Assembly (NCBI GenBank): GCA_019307545.1
Contig: JAFDJI010000053.1
Coordinates: forward strand, 1-12,066
Length of the DNA stretch: 12,066 nucleotides
From: Deltaproteobacteria bacterium
Lineage (GTDB): Bacteria > Myxococcota_A > UBA796 > GCA-2862545
Direction: 5' to 3'
Part shown: positions 6,364-12,066 of the stretch, piece by piece
How the letters are laid out: each line of letters starts with the position of its first letter
Numbering within the stretch: position 1 is the stretch's first letter
The notes under the pieces: generated by a model
Database searches by the model: none
Told to the model about the DNA's origin: nothing
The model's input: only the letters and a program-made list of their open reading frames with translations
Translations under genes and position numbers: made by a program

Positions 6364-6849
6364 TCAATCCGGCTGGGAGGCAAGTACCTTCGCGGCCTGC
6401 GCGGCGCGATAGGCCTTGAGACGCTCGCGCAGCGCAGTGTCACCCAGCGACAGGATCTCAGCGGCCAACACCGCGGCATTGGTCGCGCCCGCACCCCCAA
6501 TCGCCAGGGTACCCACGGGCACGCCCCCAGGCATCTGTACGATGGACAGCAGGGCGTCCAGACCGAGCAGGGTGTCCGACCGCATGGGAACCCCCAGGAC
6601 CGGGAGCAGGGTGGAGGAGGCGAGCACTCCGGGCAGCGCCGCGGCCATGCCAGCGCCCGCGATCAACACCTTGAGCCCACGCTCCTCCGCCGTGCGTGCG
6701 TACGCGAGGGTCTCCTCGGGGGTGCGGTGAGCGCTGAGCACCTTCACCTCGTGGGGCACACCGAGGTCGGCGAGGGTGTTCGCGGTGCGCTTCATCACCG
6801 GCAGGTCAGACGTGCTGCCCATTACGATCCCGACGAGCGGGTGTTCCAT
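6364..6849 (-). CDS. purE: N5-carboxyaminoimidazole ribonucleotide mutase PurE
   Basis: PurE converts N5-carboxyaminoimidazole ribonucleotide to 4-carboxyaminoimidazole ribonucleotide in de novo purine synthesis, in the cytoplasm. The 161-residue length is typical of bacterial class I PurE. The substrate-binding GSTSD (11-15), SAHRTP (39-44, with the catalytic-type His41), AGAGMAAALPG and MPGGVPVGTLAIG segments are all present, and the C-terminal GATNAAVLAAEIL helix is normal. ATG 6849 has AGGAG 8 bases upstream. PurK, the usual partner, is not beside it. The gene is separated from the upstream outer-membrane gene by a hairpin and a CCCTTT repeat, and from the thioredoxin gene by 91 bases. 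No clear promoter of its own is visible in the 98-base leader region. Confidence 0.97.
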   Translation of the reverse strand: MEHPLVGIVMGSTSDLPVMKRTANTLADLGVPHEVKVLSAHRTPEETLAYARTAEERGLKVLIAGAGMAAALPGVLASSTLLPVLGVPMRSDTLLGLDALLSIVQMPGGVPVGTLAIGGAGATNAAVLAAEILSLGDTALRERLKAYRAAQAAKVLASQPD

Positions 6850-6882
6850 CGCTGTTTCTCCTCTTGGGTCTGGCGCGGGAGC

Positions 6883-6915
6883 GGGAAAGGGAAAGGGAAA
6901 GGGAAAGGGAAAGGG
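6883..6915 (+). repeat. Hexanucleotide tandem repeat, GGGAAA x5 plus GGG
   Basis: Five perfect copies of GGGAAA followed by GGG give six G3 runs with 3-base spacers. This fits the G-quadruplex rule on the plus strand. The minus strand, which matches the mRNA here, reads CCCTTT repeats. The repeat lies in the leader between the outer-membrane gene and purE, 34 bases upstream of the purE start. Copy number could vary by slippage. As RNA, a C-rich, G-free tract directly after a hairpin could also act as a Rho-loading region. Confidence 0.95.
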
Positions 6916-6949
6916 AGCCCGACCGTGCGCTTCGCGCACAGTTCGGGCT
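6916..6949 (-). terminator. Stem-loop at the end of the outer-membrane protein gene
   Basis: AGCCCGA (6916-6922) pairs with TCGGGCT (6943-6949), and GTGCGC (6925-6930) with GCGCAC (6934-6939) around a 3-base loop, giving 7 + 6 base pairs with a small internal loop. The stem overlaps the TAG stop at 6948-6950. On the minus strand it is followed by CCCTTT repeats instead of a pure T-tract. It may terminate or attenuate transcription before purE, but the missing U-run makes classical intrinsic termination uncertain. Confidence 0.5.
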
Positions 6950-7574
6950 AGCGGCCGTTTCCCGAGCCGACGATCAAGCCCACGGAGAAGTCCGGACGGG
7001 CGTCGATCCACCGCAGCTTCGGCTGTAGGAGCGCGAAGAAACGCCTTCCGACCCGACTCCAGCCTTCCGAGTACCCGACCCGGAACGCGACCATGGGGTT
7101 GATGGTGAACTTGTTCTTGGAGCCTATGGTCTCCAACTCGGAGTGCAGCATGAGCGCGGGCCCGACCGATGCCCCGACCTGCAGCCTCTTGCCCGCGATG
7201 TAGTCCCAGGTGGCCTGAGGCTCCACCGATGCGCTGTAGTAGAGGGGAACCGGACCCTCCAACTGCACACCCAGCGCGGCGCCGAGACGATGCTGGTCGC
7301 TGAACACCCGGCCGCCCCCAGCGTGCACGCCGAAGCCCACCCAGGGTGGGGTGTCCTCGGCGAAGTAGGCGATGGTGCCGAAGCTCATCACCAGGCCGAC
7401 CTCGTAGCTGGCACGGGGCGGCATCTGCTCCAGCACATCCCATGCGGTCATCGGTGCTATCTCATTTTCGGCTTCGTTGGCCGGCAGAGGAGCTTCCTCC
7501 TCCGCCGCCCGAGCGAGGGAGAGGGGGGCCAGCGCCAGGACAACCCCGATGCACAACGACCGCAACCGAGCCAT
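6948..7574 (-). CDS. Exported protein, probable outer-membrane beta-barrel
   Basis: This 208-residue protein has a classic Sec signal: ARLR, a hydrophobic core at 7-20, and ARA-AEEE with cleavage predicted near residue 23. After an acidic spacer, alternating hydrophobic and aromatic strands with Gly (SYEVGLVMSFGTIAYF, WVGFGVHAGGGRVF, LGAALGVQLEG, LQVGASVGPALML, FTINPMVAFRVGY, FSVGLIVGSG) resemble an 8- to 10-strand outer-membrane barrel. It ends in GNGR, not the usual terminal aromatic, so the barrel call is tentative. ATG 7574 is fixed by AAGGAG 5 bases upstream; the longer open frame above it lacks support. A 16-base palindrome lies 38 bases upstream, and the stop codon lies inside a stem-loop. 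No specific family is recognised. Confidence 0.78.
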   Translation of the reverse strand: MARLRSLCIGVVLALAPLSLARAAEEEAPLPANEAENEIAPMTAWDVLEQMPPRASYEVGLVMSFGTIAYFAEDTPPWVGFGVHAGGGRVFSDQHRLGAALGVQLEGPVPLYYSASVEPQATWDYIAGKRLQVGASVGPALMLHSELETIGSKNKFTINPMVAFRVGYSEGWSRVGRRFFALLQPKLRWIDARPDFSVGLIVGSGNGR

Positions 7575-7611
7575 GGTCACTCCTTGCCCGCTCCCTTTAC
7601 GGGAACGCCCA

Positions 7612-7627
7612 CTACTAAATTTCGTAG
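7612..7627. promoter_or_regulatory. AT-rich near-palindrome in the divergent start region, candidate operator
   Basis: CTACTAAATTTCGTAG is a 16-base palindrome with 7 of 8 pairs matched, in an otherwise GC-rich 118-base gap between divergent genes. On the minus strand it overlaps a weak -10 (TACGAA, 7621-7626) that lies 17 bases after TTGTCT (7644-7649). That is the arrangement of a dimeric repressor site controlling the outer-membrane gene, and possibly the plus-strand gene too. The promoter elements themselves are poor matches. Confidence 0.4.
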
Positions 7628-7692
7628 CCCCTCCGGCCGGTGCAGACAAATCCGGTTGGGTGGACTAGGTAGCCCACCTGCCTCCGAATCAG

Positions 7693-8277
7693 ATGCGAAG
7701 CACGAGCCCAACGCCGGACGAAGTTCCCTCCCTTCCTCGCCTTCTCGGGCGTCTGGCCATCGGTTTGACCGTGCTCTTCGTGGCGGTCGCTGCGCTCGGT
7801 TACGCGTTTGCGGAGCCGATCGAACGCGTGTCCGCCGTGTTCTTGGAGCATTTCGGACGAGCCGGGCTCTTCGCGGCCGTATTCATCATGGACGCGATCC
7901 CCTTCACCACGCACGAACCGGTCCTGTTCCTCGCGTACACCGGCGGGGTGACCTTCTGGCAGGTGTTCGGCCTCGCCGGCACAGCCTCGGTGCTCTCCGG
8001 CATCCTGGGATGGACCATGGGACGGGTCCTGGCGCGGTGGCGTTGGCTCGGCGACCTGTTCGAGCGCTCCCAGGTGGGGCCGTTCCTGCGGCGGTACGGC
8101 GTGGTGGCGATCGCGGCCGCGGCGCTCACTCCCTTCCCCTACGCGATCACCACCTGGGGGGCCGGCATGGTGGGCGTGCGTATCGAACACCTGATGATCG
8201 GCGCGCTGTTCCGCTATCCGAAGGTGCTCTTCTACCTGACGATCATGGCCCTGGGGTGGGAAGCGACCACCCCATGA
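7693..8277 (+). CDS. VTT/DedA-type integral membrane protein (YqaA-like)
   Basis: The 194-residue protein has about four or five hydrophobic segments: 19-40, 57-82, 91-110, 136-160 and 168-188. A re-entrant-looking segment contains AIPFTTHEP (68-76). ALTPFPYAITTWGAG (144-158) and FRYPKVLFYL (173-182) resemble the proline and Gly-rich motifs and conserved Arg of the SNARE-associated Golgi/VTT family, whose members are linked to lipid flipping and envelope homeostasis. There is no Shine-Dalgarno before ATG 7693. Later starts would remove the first span, so this start is kept, perhaps with a leaderless or weakly initiated mRNA. The last codons overlap the kinase start as ATGA, so the two genes are translationally coupled. 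The exact substrate is unknown. Confidence 0.8.
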   Translation: MRSTSPTPDEVPSLPRLLGRLAIGLTVLFVAVAALGYAFAEPIERVSAVFLEHFGRAGLFAAVFIMDAIPFTTHEPVLFLAYTGGVTFWQVFGLAGTASVLSGILGWTMGRVLARWRWLGDLFERSQVGPFLRRYGVVAIAAAALTPFPYAITTWGAGMVGVRIEHLMIGALFRYPKVLFYLTIMALGWEATTP

Positions 8278-9806
8278 CCCGGTCCTTCAAGCTCCTCCGA
8301 ACCCTTGGCACCGGCGCCTTCGGCTCCGTACACCTGGCCGAAGTGCAGGGTGACGAGGACTACGTGCAGCGTCTCGCGGTGAAGTGGCTGCATCCGCACC
8401 TCAAGGAAGACGCTGACCTCGCACAGCGGCTGCGCGACGAGGCCCGTCTTCTGGCACTGCTGGACCACGACAACATCGTGCGGGTGCACGGCCTGACCCA
8501 TATCGACGGACGGCTGGCCGTGTTGATGGAACCCGTGCAGGGGGCCGACCTCGCTCGGGCCGAGGGCTCCTCCGTGCCCCCACGCGCCGCGGTGGAAGCG
8601 GTGGAGGCGGTCGCGGATGCACTCCGGGCCGCGTGGGAAACAGCGCCGCCGGGTCAGCGCCAGCCCTTGAGGGTCGTTCACCGCGACATCAAGCCCTCCA
8701 ACATCATGGTCACCCCCCGTGGCGGGGTGAAGGTCATGGACTTCGGTGTCGCGCGAGCGACCTTCGAGACCCGGGAGGCCCGTACCCGCAGCCAGCAGTT
8801 CGGCACCGCACGGTACATGGCCCCGGAGCGATGGCTGGACGGGGTGGCCGAAGCCGCCAGCGACGTGTTCTCCCTCGGCGTGACCCTGGTGGAGTTGGTC
8901 ACCGGGACCCCGATGGAACGCCCGCGGCTCGCCAAGGACGCCTACGCGGAGGACCTCGAGCGGAGCCTCGAGGGCCTGGCACCGTGGCCCACACTCCGCG
9001 ACCTCGCGCGGGTCATGTGCGCACACGACCCCACCGCCCGCCCCACCGCGGCAGAAGTCGTGCAGAGGTGCCATCCCCTCGCAGAGGAGGTCCCGGGCCC
9101 CGGACTGCGGGAGTGGGCGATGGACTGGGTCCCCAAGCGATTGGGGGAGCGGGAGGGGCCGGCAACCGAGACTCGCGTGGTACACGAGGACGCCTCGGGG
9201 GAGACCTTCGCGTTTGTCCCCACGATAGAGCGAACGGTGACCCCAGGCTCGGCTCGACGTCGACGGACAGCGAGGTGGCTGGGCGCCATCGCGGTGGTCG
9301 CAGCCGCGATTTCCAGTTGGCTTGTGTGGCCGGAGCCCCCCGCCGTGAACGAGCCCGAGCCGCCACCCGTCGCCGCCATCGGGCCGATGGAGCAGGAGAT
9401 CGAGACCCCCGCATCCGCGCTCCCGGGGACCGCTGAGGTGCTGGTTCCCTCCGTCGCAGCGGTAGACCAGGTCGCAGACGTAGAGGAACCCCCCCAAACG
9501 CCAGCCGCCATCCCCCTCGAGCCGTCGCCACCCGCCGCTGTGACCCCGGTGTCGTCGGTCCCGGAAGCCGTGGTGGACGAGCGAGCCTGGGCGCCGGTCA
9601 CCTTCATCCTCGAACCGCCGGATCTGCAGGTCACCACCGCCCACGGCCCGATCCACAACCGGAAGGCGGTGGAGCTTCCCTACGGCGTGCACCAACTCAC
9701 CGCCCGGGACGGGGACCAGGTGTGGCGTTGCACCGTGCTGGTCGACGATTCGTTCCCCACCTGGCGAGTGGACGGCACCAAACAGGGGTGTGTACAGGTC
9801 CACTGA
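8274..9806 (+). CDS. Transmembrane Hanks-type Ser/Thr protein kinase
   Basis: The 510-residue protein has a complete kinase domain (about 5-280): glycine loop GTGAFGSV (12-19), AVKW with Lys37, HRDIKPSN (136-143) with Asp138, Lys140 and Asn143, DFG starting at Asp156, and APE at 183-185. All catalytic residues are present, so it should be active in the cytoplasm. An acidic juxtamembrane segment and an Arg-rich stop (RRRR) precede one membrane span at about 336-352. A Pro/Ala/Val-rich stretch (about 355-440) leads to a C-terminal domain with ILEPPDLQVTTAHGPIHNR and VELPYGVHQLTARD, resembling a PEGA-like beta domain with two cysteines. ATG 8274 overlaps the previous stop by ATGA and has no ribosome site of its own. 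The frame is open far upstream, but that part overlaps the membrane-protein gene and is not kinase-like. Confidence 0.93.
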   Translation: MTRSFKLLRTLGTGAFGSVHLAEVQGDEDYVQRLAVKWLHPHLKEDADLAQRLRDEARLLALLDHDNIVRVHGLTHIDGRLAVLMEPVQGADLARAEGSSVPPRAAVEAVEAVADALRAAWETAPPGQRQPLRVVHRDIKPSNIMVTPRGGVKVMDFGVARATFETREARTRSQQFGTARYMAPERWLDGVAEAASDVFSLGVTLVELVTGTPMERPRLAKDAYAEDLERSLEGLAPWPTLRDLARVMCAHDPTARPTAAEVVQRCHPLAEEVPGPGLREWAMDWVPKRLGEREGPATETRVVHEDASGETFAFVPTIERTVTPGSARRRRTARWLGAIAVVAAAISSWLVWPEPPAVNEPEPPPVAAIGPMEQEIETPASALPGTAEVLVPSVAAVDQVADVEEPPQTPAAIPLEPSPPAAVTPVSSVPEAVVDERAWAPVTFILEPPDLQVTTAHGPIHNRKAVELPYGVHQLTARDGDQVWRCTVLVDDSFPTWRVDGTKQGCVQVH

Positions 9807-9883
9807 CGGCGCATCCGCGACGGCAACCGAGCGAAGAGGGCCCAGCTTCCGCTATCGTGCGCCAGAAGTCACCGAGGTGGAGG

Positions 9884-12066
9884 ATGCTACTGCTGCTCTC
9901 GCTGCTCGCCGGAGCAGCCTTCGCCCAGGACCCGAACGAGCCGCCGACAGACCCGCCCGCCGAGACCGCGGCACCACTGGCCGCCGCCGAGGCCTCCCCG
10001 ACCCGGCTGTGTGCCGATGCAGCCCAGGGCCGGGAGGTGGACGTCTGTCTGCAGCTCGCGGCGGAGCACCCTGCCCAGGCGGACAGCATCGCAGCAGCGC
10101 TGCGAGCCCACGTGGATCGCGCCGCAAGTGAGGACCGCGACCTGCTCCAAGCGCTCCTCCTCCTCCTCTTGGACGCAACTGGCGAGGAGGGGGCCCGTCA
10201 GCTCGGCGCACTGGGAGATCCCCGCGCCGTGGCCCCGCTCACCCACGCCGGCGAGAACCGCAGCCCCCGCGTGGCGGTGGCCGCAACGGAGAGCCTGGCC
10301 CATTACGGAGAGGGACTGGAGCCGCTCACCCGCTGGCTCACCGACCGCGACCTGCCCCAGGAGGTGCGCATCGCGAGCGCCCGTTCCCTCGGGCAGCTTG
10401 GGGCCAGCGAAGGTGCCGATGCCCTGGTGACCGCGCTCCGCTCCCGCGGCGTCCCTCCCGCGCTCCGGCAGGCGATGCTCGAGACCCTGGAGGAGGACTT
10501 CCCGGAACGGGTGGGCGAGTTGGAGCACCAGGTGAGCCGGGACGGCACGGTTTGGCTCGCCGGAAGTGGGGCCTTCGCGCTGGGCTACGGCCTGGCGCTC
10601 GTGGGGCACGTGGGGCAGGCAGAGCTAGCCGGTCTGGGCGCGGTCACCGGCGCGGTGGCCGGTGGGACCGCGGGCTGGGTTGCTGGGAGGGCATGGCCCA
10701 TGGAGGCGGCCGACGCCGCCTTCCTGACCACGAACGGTGTGCTGGGCGGCACCAGCGGAATCCTGATCGGCTCCACCATCGGCCTCAACAACGCGCAGCG
10801 CACCGACGCGGCTTGGTGGGGAGGCCTCGCCGGTCAGGCGGTGGGATTCGGTCTCGGGTACGGGCTGCGCGGCGTCCATCCGGGCAACGTGGGCGACTCC
10901 ATCGAGGCCACCCTGTTCGCTGGAGGCACCGCCATCACTGCGGGCACGATCGTGGACTTCGTGCACGGATGGAGAAGCTCGTTCGGCGACGGTCGGGTGC
11001 CGGTGCTCGCAGCCGGCCTCGGTTTCGCGGGGGGCGCCGCGATCGGCCATGCCATCGCCCCGAACATCGACGTCGCCGGTCACGACGGGTGGATGATCCT
11101 GCTCGGCGCCACCTACGGCACCGGGGTGGGGATCCTGGCCCCTGTCACCCAGGACAGGCGCGGCCTCCCATGGGCCGGGTTCGCCCTCGGGGGCATCGCC
11201 GGGTACGGCCTCTCCGGCTTCACGGAGCCCACTCCGGACATCCTGTTCGGGGGGACGGTCGGCATGCTCTACGGAGGGGCGATCGGCGCCGGGGTGGGGC
11301 TGCTCGCCGATCCGTTCGACAACTCCGAAGGGAGTGCCCTCCGAGGCGCGGCGCTCACCGGCGCAACCCTGGGCCTTGGCATCGGCGCCTTCGCCGGATG
11401 GCGAAACCCGGAGCCGGTGAACATCAACGACGTGGTGCTCACCGGCCTGGTGACGTCCTGGGCGACCTGGCAGTCGGTGGGGTGGTTCAACTACGCCTAC
11501 CCGCCGCCCACCGTGGATGGGCTGTTCCTCATCGTTCCCCCCGCAGCCGGCGCCGCCACCTCGGCCCTCAGCCCGCTCCTCGACGTGCCGCTGATCTATT
11601 CATTCTCGGGGCTGTCGATGGGCCTTTGGGGTGGGTATCTGGGCGCTACCCTGGCCCAGCTCTCGGGAGGAAGGGGCGACGACATCCTTCTCTGGACTCT
11701 CGTGGGCTCGGACATCGGCCTCGCTGCCGGCATCGGCCTCGCGGCTCCCCCCATCACCATCCCCCCCCTGGTCCTCGGCATCGCCGACGCGGGCGCGGTG
11801 GGTGGCGGCGCGATGTTCGCGCTCGGCGCCAGCTTCTTCGTCGATCCGCGCGCGCCCCGGGGTGTGGACACCATCCTCGGGGCCTCCGTGGGTGGGATGG
11901 TGGTCGGGTTCGCCGGCGGGGCGCTCCTGGGCAGCGTCCTCCACCGGTCGGGCCGGACGCGGGACGTGGCGCTCGCGCTCCCCATCCCGGGACTGCCCGA
12001 GCTTCCGGGGCGCTGGCTCCTCATGCCCGCCGCCTTCCCAGGTGAGGAGGCCACCACCTACGGGGC
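9884..12066 (+). CDS. Exported HEAT-like protein with long Gly-rich membrane-like region (3' end outside window)
   Basis: The frame is open from ATG 9884 to the right edge (727 codons, no stop). GAGG at 9874-9877 lies 6 bases upstream. Residues 1-14 form a Sec signal (MLLLLSLLAGAAFA before QDP). After a Pro/Ala linker, residues about 96-211 show HEAT/PBS-type repeats: ALGDPRAVAPLTHAG, VAVAATESLAHYG, VRIASARSLGQLGA and VPPALRQAMLETL. From about 222 on, roughly 20-residue Gly/Ala-rich hydrophobic segments recur, rich in GxxxG spacing (for example FGGTVGMLYGGAIGAGVGLL near 455-475), separated by short polar loops with conserved D, N, P and W. This resembles glycine-zipper helices packed as a multi-pass or oligomeric membrane assembly. 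No named family is recognised. It follows the kinase by 77 bases on the same strand and may be its target or partner. Other frames here are spurious. Confidence 0.85.
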   Translation, partial: MLLLLSLLAGAAFAQDPNEPPTDPPAETAAPLAAAEASPTRLCADAAQGREVDVCLQLAAEHPAQADSIAAALRAHVDRAASEDRDLLQALLLLLLDATGEEGARQLGALGDPRAVAPLTHAGENRSPRVAVAATESLAHYGEGLEPLTRWLTDRDLPQEVRIASARSLGQLGASEGADALVTALRSRGVPPALRQAMLETLEEDFPERVGELEHQVSRDGTVWLAGSGAFALGYGLALVGHVGQAELAGLGAVTGAVAGGTAGWVAGRAWPMEAADAAFLTTNGVLGGTSGILIGSTIGLNNAQRTDAAWWGGLAGQAVGFGLGYGLRGVHPGNVGDSIEATLFAGGTAITAGTIVDFVHGWRSSFGDGRVPVLAAGLGFAGGAAIGHAIAPNIDVAGHDGWMILLGATYGTGVGILAPVTQDRRGLPWAGFALGGIAGYGLSGFTEPTPDILFGGTVGMLYGGAIGAGVGLLADPFDNSEGSALRGAALTGATLGLGIGAFAGWRNPEPVNINDVVLTGLVTSWATWQSVGWFNYAYPPPTVDGLFLIVPPAAGAATSALSPLLDVPLIYSFSGLSMGLWGGYLGATLAQLSGGRGDDILLWTLVGSDIGLAAGIGLAAPPITIPPLVLGIADAGAVGGGAMFALGASFFVDPRAPRGVDTILGASVGGMVVGFAGGALLGSVLHRSGRTRDVALALPIPGLPELPGRWLLMPAAFPGEEATTYG

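Noticed and set aside
4500..6419. 639-codon open frame on the plus strand
   Set aside because: It crosses antisense through the TPR, small lipoprotein and thioredoxin genes. The product is low-complexity and has no domain.
7143..8273. Upstream extension of the kinase frame
   Set aside because: It overlaps the VTT gene and the divergent outer-membrane gene. The kinase fold starts at ATG 8274, where the ATGA overlap gives a natural start.
8232..9803. 523-codon open frame on the minus strand
   Set aside because: It is antisense to the kinase, which has every catalytic motif intact.
10552..12045. 497-codon open frame on the plus strand, very Arg/Gly-rich
   Set aside because: It is a frame-shifted shadow of the HEAT/glycine-zipper gene. 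Its composition (Arg, Gly, His, Pro) is typical of wrong-frame GC-rich translation.

Overview
This window is high-GC bacterial DNA, with third codon positions almost all G or C. It encodes five proteins with lipoprotein-type or Sec signal peptides, a likely outer-membrane protein, a Hanks-type kinase with one membrane span, a PAAR spike protein and a HEAT-repeat protein. Together these suggest a Gram-negative bacterium of the Myxococcota (former Deltaproteobacteria) type. That placement is inferred from gene content and base composition; no rRNA or other taxonomic marker is present. There are no tRNA or rRNA genes, CRISPR arrays or insertion sequences. No gene-free stretch exceeds about 165 bases.

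Left block, minus strand (1-2562): a PAAR-repeat protein with a probable extended -10 promoter is followed by a large lipoprotein that runs off the left edge and has its own TTGACA-type promoter. The lipoprotein has a transglutaminase domain of the Phytophthora GP42 elicitor type. Its apparent Cys-His-Asp triad and a Pep-13-like VWN-P motif are visible. A Gly-rich linker joins this domain to a ComEA-like tandem helix-hairpin-helix domain.

Central plus-strand pair (2647-4354): a lipoprotein with a second, C-terminal membrane segment is followed 22 bases later by a ChaN/Tiki-superfamily protein. The pair ends tail-to-tail, one base apart, with the next minus-strand group.

Minus-strand group (7574 down to 4356): in transcription order, an exported probable outer-membrane protein; a hairpin and a (CCCTTT)n tract; purE; a lipoprotein thioredoxin with a CPHC site; an unlisted 54-residue lipoprotein; and a TPR protein. 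The last three are packed with 15- and 5-base gaps and look translationally coupled. This suggests an envelope thiol-redox or protein-assembly module appended to the housekeeping gene purE.

Right block, plus strand (7693-12066): a VTT/DedA-type membrane protein overlaps a transmembrane Ser/Thr kinase by ATGA. Next comes a long exported protein, cut by the right edge, with a HEAT-like region followed by roughly 500 residues of Gly-rich, glycine-zipper-like segments. The divergent start region at 7575-7692 holds an AT-rich 16-base near-palindrome that is a candidate operator.

The most unusual items are the transglutaminase-elicitor/helix-hairpin-helix lipoprotein beside an orphan PAAR gene and the HEAT/glycine-zipper protein. 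The two largest real genes are open at the window edges and can be missed, because long spurious frames lie over them.
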